A DNA stretch of 64,000 bases, taken from Agapetus fuscipes (lineage: Eukaryota > Arthropoda > Insecta > Trichoptera > Glossosomatidae). Shown piece after piece: positions 18,916 through 28,622 of this stretch; within the stretch, counting starts at the first letter, position 1; every line of letters starts with the position of its first letter. The notes under the pieces are model-generated. The model searched no databases and was not told the origin of the DNA. It was given only the letters and a program-made list of their open reading frames with translations. The translations under genes and the position numbers were made by a program. The stretch spans positions 4,588,001 to 4,652,000 of the forward strand of contig OX637345.1 of assembly GCA_951799405.1 (NCBI GenBank), written 5' to 3'.

Positions 18916-21900
18916 CTAAAGTTTCGGACAGTATCCTTGGCGCCTCTTGGGGTCAAAAAGCCACACCCAGTCACCAGCTTTGTACCCCATGCTGTCAGCT
19001 CTGGTGTCATAGCGCTCCTTCATTTGATCGCTGGCTTCCCCGATGTTCATGCGGACCTGATCATGGATGTCATCCAGCCTCCTGCGAAGGTCTGTCACAT
19101 AGTCTTCTCCGGCTAGGTCTTCACCTGGTTTGCAGCCAAATTTGAGATCACAAGGAAGTCGCATTTCTCGCCCAAACAGTATGCTGCTGGGAGTCTTCTT
19201 CGTCGTTTCCTGAACAGCCGACCGGTAAGCCAATAAGAACAAAGGCAGATGTCGGTCCCAGTCCCGCTGATGGCTGGACACTACTTTGGCTAAGTACCTC
19301 CCCACGGTACGGTTCATCCTTTCCACCATTCCATCAGACTGTGGATGTAGCGCAGTGGTCCTGGTCTTGTAGATCCCTAGCCGCTCACACATTTGCTGGA
19401 AGATAGCAGCTTCAAAGTTCCTTCCCTGATCAGAATGTAATTCCAGGGGTACGCCAAACCTGCTGATAAATTCGGTAACTAGAACTTCAGTCACGGTTAC
19501 GGCCTCTTGGTTAGGGATTGAGTAAGCTTCCACCCACTTGCTGAAGTAATCCATCACCACCATGATGTACTTGTTACCCTTCTCAGTTGTAGGAAATGGG
19601 CCAGCTATGTCGATGGCAATTCTTTCAAAGGGGCTGCCAACGTTGTACTGACGCATTGGTGCTCGCCTTTTCCTTTGCGGTCCATTGGCCGTTGCACAGG
19701 TTACACATTTTCGACACCAATCTTTGACGTCTTCGCTGCAGTTGATCCAGTAAAATCGCTCTTTCACTTTCTCCAGCGTCTTCTTAACGCCTAGATGTCC
19801 TCCAGAAGTTCCTCCATGCAGCAGTCCAAGGATTTCCGGTACTCGGCTCCTCGGAACGAGGGTTTGCTTTCTTCTAAGTGTGCCGTCTTCCTTCTCGATC
19901 TTTCGTTTCAGGAACCCTCCTTCTATCACTATGGATCCCCATTGAGCCCAATAAGCCTTGACAGTTGGTGATAAGGGGGCGAGTTTTTCCCAGGTTGGCC
20001 TTTCTCCTTCTCGCGCCCATTCCATCACATACTTCAAGTCCGGATCATTCAGTTGGTCTTGCGCCAATTTTTCATCTTGCCAGTCCTCATCTTCGGTGGT
20101 CGTCCTTTGGACAATTGCTACCTTGTCCTCCATCTTGCTGCAATGTTTGCAGTCACTGGCGCATGGTCGTCTGGATAATGCATCCGCATTTCGATGAAGC
20201 GTGCCAGGTCTATGTTCGGAGTCATAATCATACTCCTGGAGCCTTTCAATCCATCTAGCCACTTGCCCTTCTGGGTTTTTGAATTTCAGAAGCCAAACCA
20301 GTGCAGCATGATCAGTCCGTAGTGTGAATTTTCTCCCGTACAAGTATTTGCGGAAGTGTTCCACTGATTTTATCACGGCAAGAAGCTCTCGTCTGGTCAC
20401 GCAATAATTTCGTTCTGGCTTGGAAAGCACTTTACTGAAGTAACCCAGAACAGTCTCATGCCCATCCTGTATTTGGGAAAGGACGCCTCCTATCCCCACA
20501 TTACTAGCGTCGGTATCCAGGATGAACTTTCCATCTTTTCGTGGGTAGCTCAAGATGGGGGCACTTGTTAATCTTCTCTTAAGCTCTTCAAATGCTTGTG
20601 CGCAGGAATCACTCCAATGGAAGCGAGTGTTTTCTTCCGTAAGCTTGGTGAGCGGTTTTGCAATGTCCGCAAATCTTGGCACAAACCTCCTGTAATAAGT
20701 GCACAGCCCCAGGAAACTCCTAGTTTCATGTTTGTCCTTCAGCACGGGCCAGTCTCTTACTGCCTTGATTTTGGCAGGGTCAACTTCAACTCCACGTTGA
20801 GAAACTATGTGTCCCAGGTAATTTACTTGTTTCTTGAACAGGTTACACTTTTTCGGGTTGAGCTTCAGTCCAGCGTCTTGTAGTCGCCCGAAAACTTGCT
20901 CCAGATTTCTCAACTGATGGTTGAAGTCCTTTCCCAGGATGATTATGTCATCCAAGTATACCAGGCAGGTTTCCCATGATAGTCCTCGCAGCACATTCTC
21001 CATCAGCCTTTCGAACGTGGCGGGGGCATTGCATAAGCCAAATGGCATCACGGTGAACTGCCAAAGTCCAGATCCAGTCGAGAATGCAGTTTTCTCCTTA
21101 TCTTTGGCATCCAATTCAACTTGCCAGTAGCCACTTTTCAGGTCCAATGTAGAAAAAATGGTGCATCCTGCCAATGTGTCCAAGGTGTCATCAATCCTTG
21201 GCAGAGGGTAACTATCCTTTTTCGTAACATCGTTGAGCAGTCTGTAGTCCACACAAAATCTCGTGGTACCATCCTTCTTTTTCACCAGTACCACCGGGGA
21301 TGTCCAAGGGCTACTTGATGGTTCTATGATGCCATCCTTGCTCATGTCTTTGATGATCTTGTCAGCTTCTTCCCGCTTTGCAAAGGGTAGTCTTCTTGGA
21401 GCCTGTTTTATTGGTCTCGCTTCTCCGGTGTCTATGCTATGTCGCACTACCTTGGTTCTTCCCAGACGGCCATTAGAGTCCTCGAAAATGTTCTGGTAGC
21501 GGCAGATCAAACTCCTCACTCTCCGTTTGTTTTCCTCGGTTAGACCTTGGGAAGCGTCGTGGACCAGGGCTTCCAATTGTGTTGACAATTTGTTTCCTTC
21601 GCATGACATGTTTGTCATCTGTTGCACAATGGAAGTTATCCTCTCACATCTGCCCAAAACAAAACCTTCATTCATTTTAACTGGGTAGCTGTTCACATTC
21701 ATGATCTTGACAGGAATGGTCTCCTTTGCGCGAATCACTGTTCTTGCCACCATGACTCCTTTGCTAACATTGTCCATGTTCTCCGGTTCTATCATACAGA
21801 TTTGGTCATTTGTACTACTGGAATCCAGGCGGGCACTCACTATCATCTCGGATCGCCCCTTCACTTCGGTATTCTTGGCTAGGATAACACGTGCAGCCAG

Positions 21901-22389
21901 TTCTTTCCGTCTTTGCAGGATGACTTCTTCATTTCCAATTTTAATGGACCCTTTCTTTAAATTTAAACTGCACCCAAATCTGTCCAGTATGTCCATTCCC
22001 AATATAACGTCTTCTTCAATGTTGGCCACCAACGTCCGATGATCAAAAGTGGTGCTGCCAATTTGGAAGGTGGCAATCGTCTCCCCATACACCTGTGCTG
22101 ACTCTCCCGTGGCGGTGTGCAGAGACCACTTTGTTGGTGCAATCTGCTTACCTCGTGCCACTATGTCGCGTCTCAGAATTGTCCTGGTTGCTCCCGTGTC
22201 CACCAGTAGTTCACGAGTTACTCCATCTATTATGCCATTGATAAAAATGCTGCTGGCTTTTCCTCTCACGGTTGCGACAGTAGCAGCAGATTTCAGGGCC
22301 TCTCCAGCGTGGGTCAACGGTTGCCCCTTCCCATTAACCCTTTCTAGTTTTCCGCAGCCTGTTTTCTGGGTTTCTGAGGCTTGGGACAC
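18916..22389 (-). CDS. pol: gypsy pol: protease, reverse transcriptase, RNase H, integrase; ends at premature TAG
   Basis: The polyprotein copies element RNA and integrates the cDNA. From the ATG at 22,389: aspartic protease with DTGA (D64), RT with LDLKSGYWQV and YLDD (478-481), RNase H with DTDAS (D625) and the RTDHAAL strand (D693), then integrase. The integrase has an N-terminal HHCC finger (H858, H865, C895, C898) and a DD35E core (D927, D987, E1023). It lies in the -1 frame relative to gag with a 46-nt overlap. The frame stops at TAG 18,916-18,918, within the integrase C-terminal module. The following 18,127-18,915 segment is in the same frame, so the stop looks like a recent nonsense mutation, or less likely a readthrough site. 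Confidence 0.96.
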   Translation of the reverse strand: MSQASETQKTGCGKLERVNGKGQPLTHAGEALKSAATVATVRGKASSIFINGIIDGVTRELLVDTGATRTILRRDIVARGKQIAPTKWSLHTATGESAQVYGETIATFQIGSTTFDHRTLVANIEEDVILGMDILDRFGCSLNLKKGSIKIGNEEVILQRRKELAARVILAKNTEVKGRSEMIVSARLDSSSTNDQICMIEPENMDNVSKGVMVARTVIRAKETIPVKIMNVNSYPVKMNEGFVLGRCERITSIVQQMTNMSCEGNKLSTQLEALVHDASQGLTEENKRRVRSLICRYQNIFEDSNGRLGRTKVVRHSIDTGEARPIKQAPRRLPFAKREEADKIIKDMSKDGIIEPSSSPWTSPVVLVKKKDGTTRFCVDYRLLNDVTKKDSYPLPRIDDTLDTLAGCTIFSTLDLKSGYWQVELDAKDKEKTAFSTGSGLWQFTVMPFGLCNAPATFERLMENVLRGLSWETCLVYLDDIIILGKDFNHQLRNLEQVFGRLQDAGLKLNPKKCNLFKKQVNYLGHIVSQRGVEVDPAKIKAVRDWPVLKDKHETRSFLGLCTYYRRFVPRFADIAKPLTKLTEENTRFHWSDSCAQAFEELKRRLTSAPILSYPRKDGKFILDTDASNVGIGGVLSQIQDGHETVLGYFSKVLSKPERNYCVTRRELLAVIKSVEHFRKYLYGRKFTLRTDHAALVWLLKFKNPEGQVARWIERLQEYDYDSEHRPGTLHRNADALSRRPCASDCKHCSKMEDKVAIVQRTTTEDEDWQDEKLAQDQLNDPDLKYVMEWAREGERPTWEKLAPLSPTVKAYWAQWGSIVIEGGFLKRKIEKEDGTLRRKQTLVPRSRVPEILGLLHGGTSGGHLGVKKTLEKVKERFYWINCSEDVKDWCRKCVTCATANGPQRKRRAPMRQYNVGSPFERIAIDIAGPFPTTEKGNKYIMVVMDYFSKWVEAYSIPNQEAVTVTEVLVTEFISRFGVPLELHSDQGRNFEAAIFQQMCERLGIYKTRTTALHPQSDGMVERMNRTVGRYLAKVVSSHQRDWDRHLPLFLLAYRSAVQETTKKTPSSILFGREMRLPCDLKFGCKPGEDLAGEDYVTDLRRRLDDIHDQVRMNIGEASDQMKERYDTRADSMGYKAGDWVWLFDPKRRQGYCPKL
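22344..22352 (-). promoter_or_regulatory. candidate gag-pol -1 frameshift site
   Basis: The gag frame ends G GAA AAC TAG, and pol is in the -1 frame across the overlap. GGAAAAC is not an ideal slippery heptamer because the P-site pairing would be imperfect, so the exact site is uncertain. It was chosen because it directly abuts the gag stop. Confidence 0.45.
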
Positions 22390-23789
22390 TTGGTGCTAAG
22401 GTGGCCCAGCTGTCCGCAGTTCCAGCAGCGTGGGTCTCGTCTTCGAGGTCTCAGACGTTCCAGCACTTTTTCAATTAGCTCCTCGGTTGTAGGTAGCTTG
22501 ACCTCCTCTGCCTCGACTGCACGAACCCTGGCGTGGCTCCTGATGGACTGTTTGACAGCCTCAAACTCGAGAGCTTGGCTGAGCGCCTCGTTCAAAGCCT
22601 TGGGATGGGCCAGTTTTACGGCTTGTTGCGTCTCCCATTCCCGCAATCCATTTAGGAACTTGTCCACTGCCAAGCTCTCACAGATGTCGTCGGAGGCTGT
22701 CGGGTAAGCGTCTCGTACCAGGCGGGCGATGTCCATTTCAAACTCCTGGAGGCTCTCGTTGGGCTTCTGCACCCTTGTGTTCAGCTGCGACTTGTACAGC
22801 TGCTCCAGGCACTTGTGGCCATAGCGCATATCCAAGCGCTGCTTCAGCTGCCCAAAGTCACCACGGTTGTCCAGGGGTATGGCCTGCAGAACCCTGAGAG
22901 CGTCTCCTCGGAGCGACAGGCTGAGAACCGAAGCCTTCTTCTGCTGGCTCCAGGCTCCCATCATGGCAGCCGTTTCAAAGAGGGTCAAATACTCCTCCCA
23001 CGACGTCTTCCCGTCGAAGGTCGGGAGGTTGTGCTTCGCCAGCGAAGGGTCATCATCCCCTCTAGTGACCCTGGTTGGAGTTGAGCATCCCTGGTCGGTC
23101 TCGTCGTGAAGGCCTTTGGGGGATATTCTGGTGGACTCCATCTGGCCCTTGTCGGCCAGCTCGGCACGCAGATGTACCTCCAGATTTGACATCCGAGTCT
23201 CCATTTCCCCCTTCAGGGCTGTCATCTTCTCCTCCATTTCTCCCTTCAGGGTTGTGAGATTCTCGTTCATCTTCTCTTTCATGTTGGCGAGGTCTTCCTG
23301 CAGGGCCTTGGCGTTTTCAGCCATCTCCACTTTCAGGTCGGTCACCACTTCCTTCAGGTTGGTGGTCATCTTCTCCTCCAGCCCGGTCAGGTCCTCCTTC
23401 AGGGTCTTGGCGTTGTCAGCCATCTTCTCCTCCAGCCCGGTCAGGTCCTCCTTCACGGTCTTGGCGTTGTCAGCCATCTTCTCCTCCAGGGTCTTGGCGT
23501 TGTCAGCCATCTCCACTTTCAGGGTCTTGGCGTTGTCAGCCATCTCCCCTTTCAGCTTTTCCTCCATGGAAGTGAAGTTTCCGGTGATGCTGAGGTTTAG
23601 CTCGTCCAAGGCGCGGTCCCCTCCAGACGCCATGACAAAATATGCCGGGTCTTCGCCTGACTGTTCTAAGGCCTCCATGAGGCGTGCCTGTAAGGCCGCC
23701 TTCCCTCCTGAGGTCTCCAGGTCCCTCTCCAGAAGCTCATTTTTAAGCTCAGTGACTTTGAGGTCCTTGATGTTCACTTTGGTTGCCAT
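22344..23789 (-). CDS. gag: gypsy gag with SAP-like N-terminus, coiled coil and zinc knuckle
   Basis: Structural protein of the retrotransposon particle, 481 residues. Residues 8-42 (LKVTELKNELLERDL..GGKAALQARL) match the SAP helix-extended-loop-helix DNA-binding pattern. Residues 72-215 are a strongly charged coiled coil made of reiterated MADNAKTLKEDLTGLEEK-like units, visible as a DNA tandem repeat at 23,380-23,560. A capsid-like region follows (about 250-420). A CX2CX4HX4C knuckle occupies C455-C468. The ATG at 23,789 is the first in the frame after the leader. The final codons G GAA AAC TAG may be the -1 slip point into pol. Confidence 0.93.
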   Translation of the reverse strand: MATKVNIKDLKVTELKNELLERDLETSGGKAALQARLMEALEQSGEDPAYFVMASGGDRALDELNLSITGNFTSMEEKLKGEMADNAKTLKVEMADNAKTLEEKMADNAKTVKEDLTGLEEKMADNAKTLKEDLTGLEEKMTTNLKEVVTDLKVEMAENAKALQEDLANMKEKMNENLTTLKGEMEEKMTALKGEMETRMSNLEVHLRAELADKGQMESTRISPKGLHDETDQGCSTPTRVTRGDDDPSLAKHNLPTFDGKTSWEEYLTLFETAAMMGAWSQQKKASVLSLSLRGDALRVLQAIPLDNRGDFGQLKQRLDMRYGHKCLEQLYKSQLNTRVQKPNESLQEFEMDIARLVRDAYPTASDDICESLAVDKFLNGLREWETQQAVKLAHPKALNEALSQALEFEAVKQSIRSHARVRAVEAEEVKLPTTEELIEKVLERLRPRRRDPRCWNCGQLGHLSTKCPKPQKPRKQAAEN

Positions 23790-24459
23790 TTTTTTTTCAA
23801 AATTTACTTCAAAACAAAAATATTTTTAAATTTATTTAATACAAGTTTTGAGTTTTATATATATAGCTGTTTTGAATACGTACTTTAGCAAAATAATAAT
23901 TTATCTGATTTCACTGATTGGTAGGTACTGTCTTTTAATATTTATTTTTAATTCACCAATATTTTTAACATAATAATGTCTGATAGTACATAATTATTTA
24001 TTTCGTCTCAAGTCTTTCAAACACACAGGTAGGTACTTAATGTAGGTACATTCACACACTTGTAAACAAAGGATAGTTATTCAAAAACTTTTTCTCGATG
24101 AATCTGGAACGTTCTTTTGTAATATTTTTCAAGATTTTTTATTTATTTATTTTATTTTTTTAATCACACACAATAATAAAAAAAAACTATGGTCCAATTT
24201 GATGACTTTCTCAATGCGGTAAAATAGTCATTATGTTATGTCCAGAATTATGTTCCATATGATGTTCCAGAATTTATAAGCAACTTGCTTTTGCGTCTTT
24301 TCTTTTAACAAAAATTTATTTAAACACTTGTTTTCACAAAAGTCAGTTCACACAAAGTTCAATTTGAATAAAGTTCATTTTAACACTATTTAATTTATTT
24401 TATTTATTTTTAGACAGAAGATCTTAATTTTTCTTGACAATTCCGCACCTGACGCCAAT
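23790..24459 (-). other. gypsy untranslated leader and primer-binding region
   Basis: 670 bp of AT-rich leader between the 5' LTR and the gag ATG. Two bases inside the LTR, the minus strand reads TGGCGTCAGGTGCGG (about 24,443-24,457). This starts with TGG as a primer-binding site complementary to a tRNA 3' end should. Its first bases resemble the complement of a tRNA-Leu-type acceptor, but the discriminator position does not fit cleanly, so I leave the primer tRNA open. Confidence 0.6.
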
Positions 24460-24977
24460 TGTTACGAAATTAGGGTTCAATTGTCTTCAAATTAAAAATA
24501 CACAGGTCTTCTTCAATAGTTATTTATTTTACACAGTTACAAAATTTATTTTCACACTACTTTCTCGATTATTCCACTTGGTTTTGGTTCACTGATCAGA
24601 TGACTTCGATGTGTTTGTAAGTCTCTATGATACTGGCCCGCTCTGCAGGCCATTCGCACCTTTATACTCTTCAGAGCAGTATGATCCAGAACTAAAGTCG
24701 CCAGACGGTTCCAGAGTAATTATTACTTCTCGACGCTTCACGTACTACCTAGAGATACAACCAAAATCCTACCTACAAATGTAACACAGTATTCCTATAA
24801 TTATAACAAATACCTACTTAGCCTAGAGAATTCTACACTTATACATAATTATCGATCTTACCTACCAATACTTTTGAGGATTCTTATAACTATAACTATC
24901 CATACTTATTTCAATATTTATATTTACATAACACTATAACTACCCATACTTATTTCAATATTTATATTTACATAACA
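24460..24977 (-). repeat. gypsy 5' LTR with promoter and polyadenylation signals
   Basis: 518 bp, identical by eye to the 3' LTR. In element sense the TATA-like GTATAAAG lies at 24,661-24,668 and AATAAA at 24,523-24,528, giving a plausible U3-R-U5 order. The 44-bp duplication at 24,889-24,976 lies in U3. Confidence 0.95.
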
Positions 24978-24981
24978 ATAC

Positions 24982-25354
24982 ATTTTCGATTCACGAAATC
25001 GAGGTGAGTTAACGTAAATTTTTGTATACTCGACTCACAGAACGTCCCTTCAGTACTTCTTTGGCTTATCTACTATTTGATTCAAAGATGACCTTTTAAT
25101 GGAATTTTCTTGAGCATCACATTCTAAACAATCTGAGCTAAGAAACAAATGTAAAATACGATAGTGTGAGAGCTGTTGTTGTGAATATTTTGAAAATATT
25201 TTTTCACACACTGTTCCAGTACACATACAAACATTGCTCATGTGAAATTATTTCTGATGGAATAAGACAAACAAGCACTAAGGGAAGAAGTACACACCAT
25301 CTGAACTAAAGAAAAATACGTAAAACATGAAACGTTATGTAAATAGCAAATACT
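24982..25354. other. non-coding stretch right of the gypsy element
   Basis: Starts with the other half of the pre-insertion repeat (ATTTTCGATTCAC). Positions about 25,165-25,292 are a direct repeat of 25,775-25,912, flanking the diverged LTR. Confidence 0.5.
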
Positions 25355-25912
25355 TGTTATATTTAGGTAGGTAGGTATAACATTTATAGCTGATAAGAGT
25401 GTATATAAGTAGGATTAATTATTATAAGTACTTAGGGTACAGAGATATTCAAATTTATGTACTGGATGCTTGTAAAAGTCCGTTGTTCTGGACGGTTCCA
25501 GAAAAATTGGCTTCTAGTAACTACTATTTTTGGGGTATAAAAAACTGCAAGCGGCTTGCAATAGTCAGTCTACATACGACGCTCTGTTTTTGAACAAGAA
25601 AGACAGTGTAAGTGAACCATCTGTGAAATAAATGTAAACTGCTAAACCATAGATGTGAATTGTTAAAAAAAGAATATAATGTTAAATAAATCAAAGTGTA
25701 AAATAAATATCCTGTAAAGAAGACCAGTTTTTTTTTAATTTAAAGACTATTTGAACCCTAAAAACACAACAATAGTCTGAGAGTTGTTATAAATATTTTA
25801 AAATCGATTTCCAGTTTTTATAAGACACATTGGTCTAGTACACATACAAACATTGCTCATGCGAAGTTACCTCTGATGAACATCAGACAAACAAGCACTA
25901 AAGGGTACGAGA
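25165..25912. repeat. direct repeats flanking the diverged LTR
   Basis: CAGTACACATACAAACATTG, GCTCATG and GACAAACAAGCACTAA occur in order at 25,214-25,283 and again at 25,834-25,900 with moderate divergence. The LTR lies between the two. Confidence 0.6.
25355..25771 (+). repeat. diverged gypsy-family solo LTR
   Basis: Its 3' end matches the LTR family in plus sense (AGTGTAAAATAAAT, AAGAAGACCAG, TTTGAACCCTAAA, ACAACA). A TATA-like TATAAAAA is at about 25,536. The start TGTTATATTTAGG is inferred. No exact 4-bp duplication (flanks TACT / ATAG), so the copy is old. Confidence 0.55.
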
Positions 25913-26080
25913 AGTCTGTGGAGATTTCTCACCGCGAGCTTATAAGGTAATTTGGTCCACGCGTATAAAACATTCATCCATCACGCTGATAAAGACGTTG
26001 TAAAAAGGGCTACCTTGTTAAAGAATTATTAATGAGTGGGAGGGGACGATTAACCATTGAAGTGCAGTATAATATTCGAC

Positions 26081-26165
26081 AGCGCTATGGCCAAACGGTC
26101 AAGACGGCAGTCTCGATTAAGCGTGCTTGAAATGAAATAACGCTGGTTCGATTCCCGTCGGAACT
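26081..26165 (+). repeat. SINE-C head, tRNA-Ser/Leu-like
   Basis: A box TATGGCCAAACGGTCAAG and B box GGTTCGATTCCC. The long gap between them, with a variable arm, fits a class II tRNA origin. The body is missing, and a DR1 tail follows directly. Confidence 0.65.
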
Positions 26166-26380
26166 ATATAATCTATAATCTAAGATGCAAAGACATATAA
26201 ACATTTAATATTCATATTAAATACATGCCCACACACAGACGTGTGTAGGTTGGCAATCCATCGTAATTCAAAAACCAAACCTGACTTTCTGACTTTCCCT
26301 GAAACAGGGAGGACACTGGTAAAGTGAAAAATTTTGTACAGCATGGGTGTTCAGCTTCATATCAACCTATATGTCAAGAA
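26166..26380 (-). repeat. DR1 copy
   Basis: Tail ATAATCTATAATCTAAG at left; head with ATCAACCTATATGTCAAG at right. Internally shortened around the GTGTACTTACAA block. Confidence 0.75.
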
Positions 26381-26462
26381 AAAATATGATTATCCTTTAC
26401 TACGTTTAAGAGAAAAAGAATTTTATTGTAAATATGATTATCCTAATTATTATTATTATAAT

Positions 26463-26705
26463 GTCCTTGACTTATATGATGCTGACCACCCATACTGTTA
26501 AAAATGGTTCACTTTGCCAATGTCATCCCTGTTACAGGAAAGTTCGGCAAAAGCTGCAGGGCTTACGTTCATTTGAGGTTTTGATTTTATTTTGTAAATA
26601 CCTACACATGCAGAGTTTGTAAGCGCGAACTTAGACGGTTCCGTTTGTGTGCACGCATTTAATATGAATTTAAAAAGTTAATTTATCTTTGCAACTTAGA
26701 TTAAA
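26463..26705 (+). repeat. DR1 copy, complete
   Basis: Head TCCTTGACTTATATGATGC, in which a short piece of the GGTTGGTATGAGG motif is deleted, through to the GCAACTTAGATTAAAG tail. Preceded by an ATT microsatellite. Confidence 0.8.
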
Positions 26706-26744
26706 GATGGGTGGTTAGCCTCATACCAACCTATAATTCAAGGG
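26706..26744 (-). repeat. DR1 head fragment
   Basis: Only GGGTGGTTAGCCTCATACC and AACCTATAATTCAAGG, facing the previous copy tail to tail. Confidence 0.6.
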
Positions 26745-27283
26745 ATCTACAATCAATGCAAATGGATAAAATACATTCATAACGGTGGAAACCATTATGA
26801 TAATCTTAAAAGTAGGGAATCCTTCCCGGAAAATAAAGCGTAATTTCCACCGCTAAAGAAGCTGGTAGATTATAATTTATGAGCCATAAATAGCGAGGAT
26901 GGCTTCAAGAACGTTTTCCATCTTCCAGAACCTTCCAACATAATGCAGACGTTTGCCTGCCCGTAGTTTCCTGAGCAGGGAACGGCTTTATCTGCCGAGT
27001 CGACATCTTCATTTGCGAGGAAATAAATTAAAAACCGCTTAATTCTGTGTACGGTTGCTGGAGACAGGGATGGAGCAAGGGAAGCCAAGCACTAGGCAAT
27101 TTACGAAAAAAATATTACCAATGATTTTAAAAATGTATTGTTTTTGTTTTTGCCAACTTCACATTTCTATATAAAGTTATTGGACCGATAGAGTATAATT
27201 TAAATTTGTTTTTTTAAAACTTTTCTACTTATCTTTTGTCTTCTGCCAAATCATATCTAAATCTAAGCTGCAACGCAACGCAA
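26745..27283. other. non-coding stretch
   Basis: No recognisable coding region; a 72-codon minus frame at 26,870-27,088 has no identifiable domain. Confidence 0.45.
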
Positions 27284-27606
27284 AAACGCAACTAAGCTAC
27301 ACATATAGTGTAACTTCTTGCCGCGTTATCCCCAAAGGGGTCGCATGTGGCGAGTTGAGCCTATTTATTTTTACAGGTTAGGGGGCCGGCCTTACGCCAA
27401 CCACTTCAGTTGAAGTGGAGATTTCCCAGCTCCCGAGAGTGCTGGTACTCATTTCTTGTGAAGGCTGAGTAAACCTTGCCGGTATTTTATTTTGGGGTTT
27501 GAAATAAACACCGAAACGGGAAATCATTTCTGACACCCTCGGTGGGATTCGAACCCAAGCTTTCGGCATGGAATGCAAGCACTCTACCACCTGACCTATC
27601 GACCGG
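27284..27606 (-). repeat. SINE-B, full length
   Basis: Minus-strand copy with head (GGATTCGAACCC complement of the B box at about 27,547) at the right and 3' end GCAACTAAGCTACACATATA at the left. On the minus strand it follows DR1 directly. Confidence 0.85.
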
Positions 27607-27607
27607 A

Positions 27608-27852
27608 CAAGCTGCAAATATATATATATCATTTAAGATTCATATTAAACGCATTCCCACAAGCAGACATGCATAAGTTCGCGCTCACACATGCCGCATG
27701 TGGGCCTATAATATAGAAGCCCAATCTCAAATGCACATAAGCCCTGCAACTCTTGCCGAACTTCCCTGAAACAGGGCAGACATTGGCAATGTGATCCATT
27801 TTTTACAGCATGGGAGGTCAGCCTCACACCAAATTATATACAAGAATGGAAT
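27608..27852 (-). repeat. DR1 copy continuous with LINE 3' UTR
   Basis: A nearly complete DR1 whose head side continues into LINE 3' UTR sequence, as at 1,108 and 53,160. Confidence 0.8.
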
Positions 27853-28065
27853 ACAAGCAATTAATTACATTTGAGTATATAAAACAAATAAACACTAAAC
27901 ACTAAACAATTAAACAGACAAAATTAAAACCTACAAAACATATTCTATAAAATAAGGATAAATAATTTTAAAAGCCTCAGCCTTACACGCTAGCATTACA
28001 GATCAACCACCATTTCTTTCGGTCCTTGCATACTTCTTTCATTTCATCCAACAGTATGCAGAAAT
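27853..28065 (-). pseudogene. RTE-like LINE 3' UTR and last codons
   Basis: GGAATACAAGCAATTAATTAC and the following A-rich part match 53,405-53,500. The part 28,003-28,060 matches the coding end at 1,491-1,545 (CTTGCATACTTCTTTCATTTC). Truncated at the 5' side. Confidence 0.7.
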
Positions 28066-28373
28066 GGCGCCCACCTCGAGTCAGCTAAAATCCCTTGCAT
28101 CTTGCAACCTCCCTGCTTAGTAATGACGTACCCACGGCAATTTGAATCGAATCACATCGCATTCATGCATATTTGACCTAATACAGCGGGCACTTGAATA
28201 GCCGGGCAGGGGTCCCCTCCCTAGACCTTCCACCAACGCGAACACCGACATTATATACGCAATACTTCGTGCTGTTTAATATGAGACAAGGAGGACTGCG
28301 AATGGTTCATATTTGGACTCGGGAAGTGAACCTTACGATAAATAAATAAAATAAATATGCTCAGACAAATATA
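28066..28373. other. non-coding stretch
   Basis: Moderately GC-rich, with no recognised repeat or gene. Confidence 0.4.
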
Positions 28374-28622
28374 TTCCTTCACTTATAGGTTGGTATGAGG
28401 CTGACCACCCATACTGTAAAAAATGGTTCACTTTGCCAATGTCACCCCTGTTTCAGGGAATGTCGGCAAGAGTCGCAGGGCTTATGTTCATTTGAGGTTT
28501 GGATTTTATTTGTAAGTACACAATCAGCATTTGTAAGCGCGAACTACACGTGTTTGTTTGTGGGCATACATCTGAGAGCTTTGAATGAATATATCCTTGC
28601 AACTTAGATTATTATTATTATT
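28374..28622 (+). repeat. DR1 copy, complete
   Basis: A good representative: TTCCTTCACTTATAGGTTGG head, CCCTGTTTCAGGGAATGTCG core, CTTGCAACTTAGATTATTATT tail. Confidence 0.85.

Larger units (their letters stand above)
17605..24981 (-). mobile_element. complete Ty3/gypsy LTR retrotransposon with macrodomain-containing pol
   Basis: A 7.37-kb element between 4-bp ATAC duplications (17,605-17,608 and 24,978-24,981). On the minus strand the order is: 5' LTR, 670-bp leader, gag, pol (protease, RT, RNase H, integrase), an in-frame stop, integrase tail plus macrodomain plus CCCH finger, polypurine tract, 3' LTR. The two 518-bp LTRs are identical by eye, which implies a very young insertion. Coding sequence is more GC-rich than the surrounding DNA. 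The one obvious lesion is the TAG at 18,916-18,918. Confidence 0.95.

Noticed and set aside
18209..22707. Many plus-strand frames of 60-116 codons across the gypsy element
   Set aside because: All lie opposite the gag or pol frame, which has clear catalytic motifs; shadows.
23116..23829. 237-codon plus-strand frame opposite gypsy gag
   Set aside because: Exact antisense of the repetitive coiled coil (reiterated FSSSPVRSSFRVLALSAI); no domain and composition explained by the gag strand.
27378..27632. Conserved small protein MSEIISRFGVYFKPQNK... repeated at 3,364 and 45,321
   Set aside because: It is the translation of the SINE-B body; conservation is that of the repeat, and frames break in other copies.
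28395..28607. Recurrent small frame MRLTTHTVKNGSLCQCHPCF... in several places
   Set aside because: Translation of DR1; present on whichever strand DR1 lies and broken in most copies.
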